Of a DNA stretch of 64,000 nucleotides, positions 50,766-58,453 are shown piece by piece. A program made the translations under genes and the position numbers. The stretch is taken from NCBI RefSeq assembly GCF_900090315.1, contig NZ_FMHZ01000002.1, positions 1,528,501 to 1,592,500 of the forward strand, read 5' to 3'. Position 1 is the stretch's first letter. Each line of letters begins with the position of its first letter. The notes under the pieces were generated by a model. That model did no database searches. It was not told where the DNA came from and saw nothing but the letters and a program-made list of their open reading frames with translations. The stretch comes from Micromonospora citrea. Its GTDB lineage: Bacteria; Actinomycetota; Actinomycetes; Mycobacteriales; Micromonosporaceae.

Positions 50766-51890
50766 GTGCTGTGGCGATCGGCGGCGATGTGCGACCCGCG
50801 CCAACCGCTCCGGCTGTCCGAGCAGGCCGGCGCTCCGGCGGGTCGGCGTCATCCCCCGCGCGCGGCACCGTCGGCTTGCCGGGCGCCGGCGAGAGCCTGG
50901 CCAACGCGGGCCATGATCGCCGGACTGGTGAGTCTGCTGCTTGCCGGTTGCACCTCCGAACCGGAGCCGACCCGACTGGACGGCACCGATCAGATCGTCG
51001 AGCCGACGGTCAGCAGCGCGGCGCCGCCCGGTCCTGAGTTCGACCTGGCCCGTCGGAGTCTCGCCGGCGCCCGGCTCACCCGGGACGGTAAGTATCAGGC
51101 CCGGCTGGCCGGCGACTGGGTGGTCGTCTCCACCGCCGACGGTGCCGAGTTCGACCGGTTCGGCACCGGCGCCGAAGGCGCCCGGATCAGCATGGACTTC
51201 TCTCCCGACGGGCGATACCTCGCGGTCGGACTACCGGACTCGGTGGTCCTCTACGACTTCTCCACGAAGGACCCCACGGCGCTGCCCCTGCCCGAGGTGG
51301 TGAAGCGGCCGAACGGCGGCCCCCTGCCGCGCACCGGCAAGTTACGCTTCTCGGCCGACAGCGGCCATCTGGTGGTCGAACTGTTCGATGAACGGGACAA
51401 CAGTCGCTACTGGCTCCACGATCTGCACAGTCGCCGTCAGATCGTCTCGCCGCTTCCGTCGGGCATCGAGGTCCCGAGTGATCCGGGTGTCATCCTGTAC
51501 GTGTCAGGGCTGGCCGTGGTCGACGGCGGGAAGCGGGTGGTGGTCGCCGGTCAGGAAGGCTTCCTGGTCTGGGTGCCGGACGAGCAGACATTCCAGTGGC
51601 GGCCCTGCGCCTGCGGTAGCACCCTGACCAGCACCGTGGACCGGCAGGCTCGGCACGTGGCATTCCTGACCCTGAACGGCGAAGTGGTGCTCTGGGATCC
51701 GGGCCCTCCCCAGGAGGTTGGAGACTGGAAGGTGCCGGCCGTGGCCCCTGGAGCCAAACCGGCCGTGAACCCCACCGAGCTGGAGTTCACCGAAGACGGC
51801 GGCTGGCTGCTGGCCGGCCCGGAGCACGGCCACGTGTGGTCGGTCCCGGACGGCAGGCTGGCGGGTTCGTGGCAGGGGTCCGGGTCGTGA
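50766..51890 (+). CDS. Lipoprotein with WD40/PQQ-like beta-propeller domain
   Basis: Protein of 374 residues. After a 49-residue basic leader comes a short hydrophobic segment with lipobox LLAGC (MIAGLVSLLLAGCTSEP), so it should be lipid-anchored outside. The remainder has repeating blade-like strands: RISMDFSPDGRYLAVGLPDS, GKLRFSADSGHLVVELFDE, RVVVAGQEGFLVWVPDEQ, VAFLTLNGEVVLWDPG and LEFTEDGGWLLAGPEHGHVW, typical of WD40-type propellers. GTG 50766 is selected by GGAGG at seven bases. The next gene overlaps by GTGA; both probably form one envelope complex. Confidence 0.82.
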   Translation: MLWRSAAMCDPRQPLRLSEQAGAPAGRRHPPRAAPSACRAPARAWPTRAMIAGLVSLLLAGCTSEPEPTRLDGTDQIVEPTVSSAAPPGPEFDLARRSLAGARLTRDGKYQARLAGDWVVVSTADGAEFDRFGTGAEGARISMDFSPDGRYLAVGLPDSVVLYDFSTKDPTALPLPEVVKRPNGGPLPRTGKLRFSADSGHLVVELFDERDNSRYWLHDLHSRRQIVSPLPSGIEVPSDPGVILYVSGLAVVDGGKRVVVAGQEGFLVWVPDEQTFQWRPCACGSTLTSTVDRQARHVAFLTLNGEVVLWDPGPPQEVGDWKVPAVAPGAKPAVNPTELEFTEDGGWLLAGPEHGHVWSVPDGRLAGSWQGSGS

Positions 51891-52810
51891 GCGGCGGCAA
51901 ACCGAAACGGCGGCGCGACACCGGCGGTCCGGACCGGAAGAAGGCGGTCCGGGGCGGGCGCCCGGCAGCGGAGCGGGACAAACCGGGCGACGATCAGCCT
52001 GCACCGCGGCTGCGCCGAGTGCTGGGATCGTTGCATCGGGCCTGGTGGTTCGTGCTGGGCACTGCGGTGGCCGCCCTCCTCGGCGCCGTCACGAGCATCT
52101 ATGTGCCCAGGTGGATTGACCGACTGGACCCGCAGGTCGTCGCGGTACACGTCGTGGCGAATCCGGCCACCGTGGACACGTGGGGCACCGCTGAGTTCGC
52201 CATGGTGCTGCCGAAGGACGCCCGGCCCTCCGACGATCCGCCGGTGGGCTGCGCGACGCTGATCGACTGGGCGCGCACCCTCGGTGCGGTCGATCACAAG
52301 GTGAGCCGGGTGCGCGTCGTCGTGCAGGGCGCCGGCGACCAGGGGGTGCTGATCGACAACCTGCGTGCCCGCGTGATCCGGCGCAGCCAAACTCCGGAAC
52401 CGGCCGGCGTGCAACTGCGTTGCGGCGGCCAGCAGGGAGCCGCCGAACCACGGGACATCGAAATGGACCTGGACGCTCCCCAGCCGGCCGCCCGCTACCG
52501 CACCCTGGTCGAGGGGCGCAGGCCACTGTTCGGGTTCACCCTCGCCAAGGGCGAGACCGAGGTGTTCGACCTGACCGCGTTCACCACCGGCACGGTGGAG
52601 TGGACTCTCGAACTCGACCTGGTGGTCGCTGGGAAACGCAAGCGGGTCGAGGTGACCAACCGGGGTCGGAGCTTCGTCACGACCGCAGCACCCGGACCCC
52701 GGACCTACCAGGTACCCCCAGGCGGCGACCACTGGATCGAGTGTGCGCAGACGCCCCGCCGGGCCTGCCCGGAGGGCGGTCCGCCGGCACACTTCCGGTA
52801 CGACGCCTGA
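51887..52810 (+). CDS. Single-pass membrane protein with extracellular domain
   Basis: Protein of 307 residues. The Lys/Arg/Pro-rich cytoplasmic N terminus (GGKPKRRRDTGGPDRKKAVR) of about 48 residues precedes one membrane helix (AWWFVLGTAVAALLGAVTSI). The rest (about 70-307) is a beta-rich extracellular region, e.g. AVHVVANPATVDTWGTAEFA and GTVEWTLELDLVVAGKRKRV, with a pair of Cys near the C terminus (WIECAQTPRRACPEG) that may form a disulfide. No family recognised. GTG 51887 overlaps the lipoprotein stop. Function probably joint with that lipoprotein. Confidence 0.8.
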   Translation: MSGGKPKRRRDTGGPDRKKAVRGGRPAAERDKPGDDQPAPRLRRVLGSLHRAWWFVLGTAVAALLGAVTSIYVPRWIDRLDPQVVAVHVVANPATVDTWGTAEFAMVLPKDARPSDDPPVGCATLIDWARTLGAVDHKVSRVRVVVQGAGDQGVLIDNLRARVIRRSQTPEPAGVQLRCGGQQGAAEPRDIEMDLDAPQPAARYRTLVEGRRPLFGFTLAKGETEVFDLTAFTTGTVEWTLELDLVVAGKRKRVEVTNRGRSFVTTAAPGPRTYQVPPGGDHWIECAQTPRRACPEGGPPAHFRYDA

Positions 52811-53167
52811 CGGCTCCGCAGCCTTCAGGAGGACGGTTCCTCCCCCGGCACCGCCGACGCGACCGGCACCGGCCCACCGAACCTCCTCGGCGGCACACAT
52901 CTCGGCACCACCCCGCGTTCGACCGATCGCACCCACTGTCTGCGGCACGCCGGACCGACACGCATCCCGGACGCGCGCTGAGCCCCGGCCGGCACAGGCG
53001 GGCGGCGCGGCCACACGGGGGCGTCGATCTCCGCGCGACACCTGTCCGGCCAACAGCCGGGCGGCCGCTTTGTCCTTCCACGGCGACCGCGCCCGGTTTC
53101 ACGAATCGGCGATCCGGGCATGTTCGGTTCCGTCAGGGCAGGGAAGGGAATCGAAGGGAGCCCCGCG

Positions 53168-53347
53168 ATGGGTCTGATGTTCCGCAAGCGCAAGAAGTAC
53201 GGCCCGATCATCCTGAACTTCACCGAGAACGGCTTCTCGTCGTGGAGCATCAAGATCGGTCGCTGGTCCTGGAACTCGCGCGCCAAGGCGCACCGGGTCG
53301 ACCTGCCGGGACCGCTGTCCTGGAAGCAGGACAAGTCCCGGGCGTGA
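53168..53347 (+). CDS. Small DUF4236-like protein (59 aa)
   Basis: A 59-residue basic protein: MFRKRKKYGPIILNFTENGF, then SSWSIKIGRWSWNSRAKAHRVDLPGP (read in two parts) and KQDKSRA. The N-terminal segment matches small actinobacterial DUF4236-type proteins, usually of similar length. GGGAG lies seven bases ahead of ATG 53168. It is bracketed on its right by an exceptionally strong hairpin. Function not known. The 357 bases before it (52811-53167) hold no other supported gene. Confidence 0.75.
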   Translation: MGLMFRKRKKYGPIILNFTENGFSSWSIKIGRWSWNSRAKAHRVDLPGPLSWKQDKSRA

Positions 53348-53348
53348 C

Positions 53349-53408
53349 GTCCCGAGGTCGAGCGGGGTGCCGGTGGGTCCACCGGCACCCCGCTCGGCGT
53401 CTCGGGAC
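53349..53408. terminator. Very strong bidirectional terminator hairpin
   Basis: A 16-base perfect stem (53360-53375 with 53380-53395) has a 4-base loop. An outer 8-base stem GTCCCGAG/CTCGGGAC (53349-53356 with 53401-53408) closes it again. The structure starts two bases after the small protein's stop and lies between convergent genes. It is among the longest stems in the window. Confidence 0.85.
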
Positions 53409-53462
53409 CACCGCCGGCCGCTCCGCCGGCGGTGCGGAACCGCGCGGACGGAGGGCCGGCGG

Positions 53463-54362
53463 TCAGGGGGCCGGGCAGCGGGCCGGGCCAAAGATGACGA
53501 CGTCGCCGCCGAGCCGGCCGTGCTCCGGGTCGCGGGTCACCTCACCAGCGGCGAGGAGCCCGGTCAGGGCCCGGACGGCGTCGGCGGACCGGTGGACCGT
53601 CGCGGTGAGGGCGTACCGGCGCAGCTCGGTGACCGTACGCGGGCCGGAGCGCGCCAGCTCGGCCAGCAGCTCCCGGCGCAGCGGGCCGGGCTCGGGCGCC
53701 AGCGCGATGTCGAGCAGCCGGCCCGCCGGGTCGGCCGGGTCGCGGTAACGGACCCCGGCGAACTCGTCGACCGCCCACAGCGCCTCCTTGAACGCCTCCA
53801 GGCTCTTGTCGGACCCGGTGGCGTAGGCGAGCAGCCGCGCGGGCGTGCCGTCGGCGGGCACCAGCTCCACCTCGGTCGACAGCGCGTAGCCGGCGTCGGC
53901 GAGGGCGTCCCGGGCGGACGTGCCGGCGGCGGTGACGAGCAGCGCCTCGGCGGGCCTGCCGGCCGAGGTGGCGGTCAGCACCGCCGGATCGGCGGCGGCA
54001 CCGTCCACGTACGACAGCAGGGGCGCGCCGGCCGCGCCGGCCGCCTTGACCGCCACCGGCAGCCGGGCCGGGCCGCCGGGCACCAGGTGCACGGTGACCT
54101 CCGCCGGCAGGTTCGCCTCCACGGCGCCCAGCCTGGCCGGCAGGTCCTCGGCGCCGTCGGCGAGCACCAGCACGGTGAGCTGGCGTCCCCGCAGCCGGTC
54201 GGCGTACTCGGCGACCGCCCGCAGCGCGGCCTCGGCGGAGTCGGCGTCGCCGTCGGCGTACGCGAGGGCGACGGTGGCCCGGCGGGCGCGGTGCAGCGCC
54301 CCCGGCAGCCAGATCTCCAGGTGTCGGACGAGCAGCTCGCGCAGGACGGCGTCGGTCGGCAT
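53463..54362 (-). CDS. Conserved actinobacterial hypothetical protein
   Basis: Protein of 299 residues with no signal peptide or membrane helix. Hydrophobic strand/helix alternation (ALAYADGDADSAEAALRAVA; QLTVLVLADGAEDLPARLGA; EVTVHLVPGGPARLPVAVKA) suggests a Rossmann-like alpha/beta domain in residues 1-150. A helical winged-helix-like end (ELLAELARSGPRTVTELRRY, then ALTGLLAAGEVTRDPEHGR) lies near 225-290 and may bind DNA. No family name recognised. ATG 54362. Its upstream region carries the 40-bp repeat array. Confidence 0.7.
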   Translation of the reverse strand: MPTDAVLRELLVRHLEIWLPGALHRARRATVALAYADGDADSAEAALRAVAEYADRLRGRQLTVLVLADGAEDLPARLGAVEANLPAEVTVHLVPGGPARLPVAVKAAGAAGAPLLSYVDGAAADPAVLTATSAGRPAEALLVTAAGTSARDALADAGYALSTEVELVPADGTPARLLAYATGSDKSLEAFKEALWAVDEFAGVRYRDPADPAGRLLDIALAPEPGPLRRELLAELARSGPRTVTELRRYALTATVHRSADAVRALTGLLAAGEVTRDPEHGRLGGDVVIFGPARCPAP

Positions 54363-54484
54363 GGTGCCGTTCTACCGCACGCCGCCCCTGCGCGAACGCC
54401 GCTCCCCGCACCGGCCGGTCCCCGGGGTGCGGACGGACCGCCCGGGGCCCGGCCGCGCCGGCGCAGGACGCAGCGCCCGCCCAG

Positions 54485-54684
54485 GCCCGGCAGCGTCGCA
54501 GGCGCCTGCGCGGGATCCACGCAGGCCCGGCAGCGTCGCAGGCGCCTGCGCTCGATCGGCGCAGGCTCGGCCGCGTCGCAGGCGCCTGCGCTCGATCGGC
54601 GCAGAACCGGCCGCGTCGCAGGCGCCTGCGCTCGATCGGCGCAGAACCGGCCGCGTCGCAGGGGCCTGCGCTGGGTCGGCGCAG
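54485..54684. repeat. Five tandem 40-bp units, each with a 14-bp palindrome
   Basis: Units start at 54485, 54525, 54565, 54605 and 54645, each exactly 40 bases, with a partial sixth after 54684. Each unit holds the 14-base palindrome CGCAGGCGCCTGCG, except the fifth, which reads CGCAGGGGCCTGCG. The other unit parts vary slightly (CTCGATCGGCGCAG is the common end). The array is noncoding, placed in the 380 bases between two minus-strand genes. Equal spacing and fixed palindromes suggest a protein-binding array or a hairpin-rich spacer. Confidence 0.9.
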
Positions 54685-54742
54685 AACCGGCACGGAAGCC
54701 CGCGGCCGGGCCGGGTCGGGCCGCAGGCGGGCGCGGACCGGC

Positions 54743-55279
54743 TCAGGCCGGGACGGAGATGCCCACGCCGCCGCGGGTCTGGCCGCCGTAGCGGCGCCGC
54801 TCGGCGTCCAGGTCGAGCCGGCCGATCCGCTTGCGGGCGGCCAGCGCCGCGTCGTCGAGCCGGTCGGCGGGCACCAGCCAGACGATCTCGAACTCCAGGC
54901 CGTCCGGGTCCTGCCCGTAGAGGCTCTTGGTGGTGCCGTGGTCGGAGGTGCCGACCAGGGCGCCGGCGGCGACGAGCCGCTGGGCGGTGACGGCCAGCTC
55001 GTCGAGGGTGTCGACCTCCCAGGCCAGGTGGTAGAGGCCCACGGTGGCGCGGCCGGCGGTGGAGCGGCCGGCGGTGGAGCGGCCGGCCCGGGCGCCGATC
55101 TCGAAGAGGCCGAGGTCGTGGTCGTTGGTGGACCCGGGGGCCTGCAGGAAGGTGGCGCCCCGGAAGCCGTCCGGGGTCATCGCCACCGGGCGGAAGCCCA
55201 GCACGTCGCGGTAGAAGGCGACGCTGCGGGCGAGGTCACTGACGTAGAGCACGGCGTGGTTGAGGCGGTGGATTCCCAT
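54743..55279 (-). CDS. VOC-family dioxygenase-like protein
   Basis: Single VOC chain of 178 residues made of two beta-alpha-beta modules: RLNHAVLYVSDLARSVAFYR at the N terminus and LYHLAWEVDTLDELAVTAQR, then SLYGQDPDGLEFEIVW. Metal ligands are the His in LNHAV, the His in LYHLA and the Glu in LEFEIVW, as in ring-cleaving dioxygenases and glyoxalases. A 15-base tandem repeat (55049-55078) inserts the five-residue unit RSTAG twice in a loop. ATG 55279 follows from the divergent operator. It is divergent from a MarR regulator that probably controls it. Confidence 0.9.
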   Translation of the reverse strand: MGIHRLNHAVLYVSDLARSVAFYRDVLGFRPVAMTPDGFRGATFLQAPGSTNDHDLGLFEIGARAGRSTAGRSTAGRATVGLYHLAWEVDTLDELAVTAQRLVAAGALVGTSDHGTTKSLYGQDPDGLEFEIVWLVPADRLDDAALAARKRIGRLDLDAERRRYGGQTRGGVGISVPA

Positions 55280-55298
55280 GCCGCCGACGCTAGCGCGA

Positions 55299-55331
55299 TT
55301 TGGTTGAGCCTTCAACCAAACGACGTATGAT
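55299..55331. promoter_or_regulatory. MarR operator and leaderless promoter
   Basis: TTTGGTTGA-GCCT-TCAACCAAA (55299-55320) is a perfect 9-base inverted repeat with a 4-base spacer, a classic MarR-type site. It overlaps a plus-strand promoter, TTGAGC (55304-55309), N16, TATGAT (55326-55331), whose -10 lies seven bases before ATG 55339. The regulator's mRNA is thus probably leaderless and self-repressed, and the VOC gene 20 bases on the other side is controlled too. Confidence 0.85.
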
Positions 55332-55338
55332 GGTGGTC

Positions 55339-55791
55339 ATGACCCGCTGGCTGGACCCGGACGAGCAGCGCACCTGGCGTGCGTTCCTGACCGCCTCCCG
55401 GGCGCTGATGGAGACGCTCGACCGCGAGCTGCAACGCGACGCCGGAATGCCGCACGCCTACTACGAGATCCTGGTCCGGCTCTCCGAGGCGCCGCAGCGG
55501 CGGCTGCGGATGAGCGACCTGGCCGAGGCGAGCGGCTCCTCGCGCAGCCGGCTCTCGCACGCCGTGGCCCGACTGGAGGCGGCCGGCTGGGTCCGCCGCG
55601 AGGACTGCCCGACCGACCGGCGCGGCCAGATCGCCGTCCTCACCGACGAGGGCTTCGCCACCCTCGCCGCCGCCGCGCCCGGCCACGTCGAAGGGGTGCG
55701 CCGGCACCTGTTCGACGCGCTGAGCCCGGCCCAGGTCGACCAGTTGCGCCGGATCAGCGAGGCGCTCGTCGACCACCTGACCGGATCCTGA
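55339..55791 (+). CDS. MarR-family transcriptional regulator
   Basis: Winged-helix regulator of 150 residues. Visible are the N-terminal dimer helix RTWRAFLTASRALMETLDRE, the recognition region MSDLAEASGSSRSRLSHAVA, then RLEAAGWVRREDCPTDRRGQ and the wing AVLTDEGFATLAAAAPGHV. ATG 55339 is chosen by the leaderless promoter; upstream in-frame ATGs at 55327 and 55330 overlap the -10 element. The single Cys in the wing (EDCPTD) may be redox-active. Likely represses itself and the VOC gene. Confidence 0.93.
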   Translation: MTRWLDPDEQRTWRAFLTASRALMETLDRELQRDAGMPHAYYEILVRLSEAPQRRLRMSDLAEASGSSRSRLSHAVARLEAAGWVRREDCPTDRRGQIAVLTDEGFATLAAAAPGHVEGVRRHLFDALSPAQVDQLRRISEALVDHLTGS

Positions 55792-55848
55792 CCAATCCAC
55801 CCCGGCCCGGGTCTTGTACTTACCGTCGTCGGATGAGCACGATGGGGC

Positions 55849-57510
55849 GTGCCTTCCGGCTTCGGGGAACTGACTGACCAGGCCCACCACCTGGTGTCCA
55901 CCGGCGACCTCGCCGGCGCCCAGCGGCTGCTCGCCGACGCGCTGACCGACGCCGACCCGCGACCGGCCAACGCGACACCCGAGCTGGCCGAGGCCGCCGG
56001 CCTCCAGGCCCGCGTGCTGGTCGCCCTCGGCGAGCCGCACTCCGCCCGGGGCTGGGCCGCCTTCGCGTACGCGGCCGCGAACCGGCTGCACGGCCGCTCC
56101 GACCAGCGCACCGTGGCCGCCGCGGCCACCCTGGCTGCGGTGCTGCACCGGGTCGGGAGCTGGTCCCGCGCCGCGCGGCTCTACCAGGAGGTCATCATCG
56201 AGCTGACCGCCCTGGACGGCCCGGAGTCGCTGCGGGTGCTCGCCGCCCACGCCGACCTGGCCACGGTGGAATACGCGCGCGGCCAGTGCCAGGTGGCCCG
56301 CGACCGGCTCCAGGACGCCTGGGAGCTGCACCGCGAGGTCTACGGTGACGGGCACCCCAGCGGCATCAAGATGCTGGCGCGGCTCGGGGGGATGCAGCGC
56401 GACTGCGGGCAGTTCGCCGAGGCGCACGACAACCTGGCGCTGGCCAGGGAGCTCTGCCGCCAGCACCTCCCGGCGGACGACCCGCTGGCGGCGCAGGTGG
56501 CGACGCTGGCGCGGGCGGCGGCCAACCCGGACCACGTCTGCGCCGACACCGCCCCCGTCGGGCGGGACGGGCCGATCGTGCCGTCCGCGCGCACGCCGCC
56601 CCCCGGTGACGCGCCGACGGCCTTCCACCCCTCGCAGCCGGGCTACCGTCCGGCCGGAGCGGATCCGTACGAGCCGGACCCGTACGAGGCCGCCGCCGAC
56701 CAGCCGCACCCGGTGCCGACGCCCCGCCAGCCGGCGGAGGACCCGGCGCGGGGCTGGTGGCCCCCCGAGCCGGCCGCCGGGGAACGGCCCGCCGACAGCG
56801 CCGTGCCGCCGTCGGTCGTGCCCCTGGCCGGCGCCGACGAGGCCGACGGGGTGTACCGGGTCCACCGGCACGGGCCGCCGGAGGAGCCCCACGGCCCGGC
56901 CGAGGAGCCCCACAGGCCGCCGGAGGAACCCTACGGCCCGCCGGAGGAACCCCACGGGCCGGATCACCGGCACGGGGCGCCCGAGGAGTCGTACCGGCCC
57001 TCGCGACTGCTGCCGGTGCCGGTGCACCGCGCGCCGACCCGGCGCGACAACCGGCTGCTGCCCCTGGTCGTCGGCGGCGTCGCGGTGGTGCTGCTCGGCA
57101 CGGCGGCGGTGATCGCCGGGGTGGCCGGGATGGACGGAGACGACGAGCCGCCGCCGACCGCGACCGGGGCGCCTGCGACCGGGGCCGGCACCGCTCCGCC
57201 GGCCACCACGGCCGCCCCGACGGCCGGCGTCGCCTCCCCCGGCACCCCGCCGGGCGGCGTGACGCTGCGCGACAACCGGGACAACGTGGCGCTGCGCTGG
57301 ACCTACCCCGCCGGGGGCGAGGGCCCCGTCGTCATCTCCGGCGGCCGGGTCGGCCAGGCGCAGACCGCGTTCGCCAACCTGCCCGCCGGCACCACCGACT
57401 TCGTCGTCTACGGCCTGAACCGCAGCACCGACTACTGCTTCACCGTCGCCGTCGTGTGGTCCACCGACTCGATCGCCCGGGCGGAGCAGGTCTGCACCGA
57501 CCGCCGCTGA
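55849..57510 (+). CDS. TPR-TM protein with extracellular fibronectin-like domain
   Basis: Protein of 553 residues in four parts. Residues about 1-215 are TPR-like helical repeats in the cytoplasm (ADALTDADPRPANATPELAE; HRVGSWSRAARLYQEVIIEL; ARGQCQVARDRLQDAWELHR). Residues about 225-395 are a Pro/Glu/His-rich linker (EEPHGPAEEPHRPPEEPYGP). Residues about 402-424 are a membrane helix (LLPLVVGGVAVVLLGTAAVI). Residues about 465-553 are a beta-sandwich of FnIII character ending with two Cys (YCFTVAVVW; AEQVCTDRR). Start GTG 55849. It may couple an external ligand to a cytoplasmic TPR partner; function unknown. Confidence 0.85.
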   Translation: MPSGFGELTDQAHHLVSTGDLAGAQRLLADALTDADPRPANATPELAEAAGLQARVLVALGEPHSARGWAAFAYAAANRLHGRSDQRTVAAAATLAAVLHRVGSWSRAARLYQEVIIELTALDGPESLRVLAAHADLATVEYARGQCQVARDRLQDAWELHREVYGDGHPSGIKMLARLGGMQRDCGQFAEAHDNLALARELCRQHLPADDPLAAQVATLARAAANPDHVCADTAPVGRDGPIVPSARTPPPGDAPTAFHPSQPGYRPAGADPYEPDPYEAAADQPHPVPTPRQPAEDPARGWWPPEPAAGERPADSAVPPSVVPLAGADEADGVYRVHRHGPPEEPHGPAEEPHRPPEEPYGPPEEPHGPDHRHGAPEESYRPSRLLPVPVHRAPTRRDNRLLPLVVGGVAVVLLGTAAVIAGVAGMDGDDEPPPTATGAPATGAGTAPPATTAAPTAGVASPGTPPGGVTLRDNRDNVALRWTYPAGGEGPVVISGGRVGQAQTAFANLPAGTTDFVVYGLNRSTDYCFTVAVVWSTDSIARAEQVCTDRR

Positions 57511-57718
57511 CCCGGCCCCCCGCACGCGACCGACGGGTGGCGGGCCGGCGGGCCGGGTCGGGAGGTGGCGGGTTCGCTGTGGCGGGCGCGCACCGTGGAG
57601 GCCGATGGTCCGCGGGGTGGTGGCCCGGAGGGCCTGGTGGGACGGACGGTTCCCGACGCCGGTCGCCCGGGGCGTGCCGTGGGCCGCCCGCCACGGTCAC
57701 GTCACGGTGCGCCGCGCC

Positions 57719-58420
57719 TCACGCCGTGTTCGGGCTGACCAGCCCCGTCTGGTAGGCGATGACGACCAGTTGGGCGCGGTCGCGCGCCCCCAGTTTCGCC
57801 ATCGCGTGGCTGACGTGGGTACGCGCGGTGGCCGGGCTGAGGAACAGCTCGGCGCCGATCTCGTTGTTGCTCATGCCCAGCCCCACCAGGGCCAGCACTT
57901 CCCGCTCGCGCTGGGTCAGCACCGCCAGCCGGTCCTCGGCGGCCCGGGTGGCCGTGCGTTGCGCGGTGAACTGGCCGATGAGGCGCCGGGTGATCCGCGG
58001 TGCGAGCAGCGCGTCTCCGGCGGCGACCACCCGGATGGCGTGCAGGAGTTCGGCCGGGCCGGCGTCCTTGAGCAGGAAGCCGCTGGCGCCGGCCTGCAGG
58101 GCCTCGAAGACGTAGGAGTCGGTGTCGTAGGTGGTGAGGATGAGGATCCGGACGCGCTCCAGCCCGCGCGTCCGGGTGATCCGGCTCGTGGCCTGGATCC
58201 CGTCGAGCTTCGGCATGCGGATGTCCATGAGGACGACGTCGGGCCGGGTTGCGCAGGCCCGCTCGACGGCCTCGGCGCCGTTGGCGGCCTCTCCCACGAC
58301 CATGACGTCGTCCTCGACGTCGAGCAGGACCCTGAAACCGGACCGGACGAGGCCCTCGTCGTCGACGAGCAGCACCTTGATCGGAGCGTCGGTCGGCGAC
58401 GACCCGGCCGGCGCGGTCAC
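57719..58420 (-). CDS. NarL/FixJ-type response regulator
   Basis: Protein of 233 residues. The receiver domain (about 14-130) has the acidic pair in VLLVDDEGLVRSG, the phosphoacceptor Asp in VVLMDIRMPKLDG near residue 66, Thr in LILTTYD and Lys in FLLKDAGP. A LuxR-type HTH (about 165-228) reads LTQREREVLALVGLGMSNNE, then LFLSPATARTHVSHAMAKLG. It is the partner of the upstream histidine kinase, 22 bases away, where a 26-base duplication has moved its start. GTG 58420. Targets unknown; the divergent membrane operon is the nearest candidate. Confidence 0.93.
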   Translation of the reverse strand: MTAPAGSSPTDAPIKVLLVDDEGLVRSGFRVLLDVEDDVMVVGEAANGAEAVERACATRPDVVLMDIRMPKLDGIQATSRITRTRGLERVRILILTTYDTDSYVFEALQAGASGFLLKDAGPAELLHAIRVVAAGDALLAPRITRRLIGQFTAQRTATRAAEDRLAVLTQREREVLALVGLGMSNNEIGAELFLSPATARTHVSHAMAKLGARDRAQLVVIAYQTGLVSPNTA

Positions 58421-58453
58421 AGGCCCGCCCCCGCTGGCGCGGTCACAGGCCCG
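58410..58453. repeat. Partial tandem duplication at the kinase/regulator junction
   Basis: GGCGCGGTCACAGGCCCG occurs at 58410-58427 and again at 58436-58453, offset by 26 bases. The second copy contains the overlap of the kinase stop with an abortive GTG (58446), which gives only nine codons; the first copy carries the regulator's GTG 58420. The ancestral gene pair probably overlapped by GTGA and was split by the duplication. Confidence 0.75.

Noticed and set aside
54485..54684. CRISPR array
   Set aside because: The unit is 40 bases throughout with no unique spacers, and no cas genes are present; it is a plain tandem repeat with palindromes.
55312..57525. A 737-codon minus-strand open frame
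   Set aside because: It runs opposite the MarR and TPR genes, with Gly/Arg/Val repeats typical of GC-rich shadow frames and no domain.
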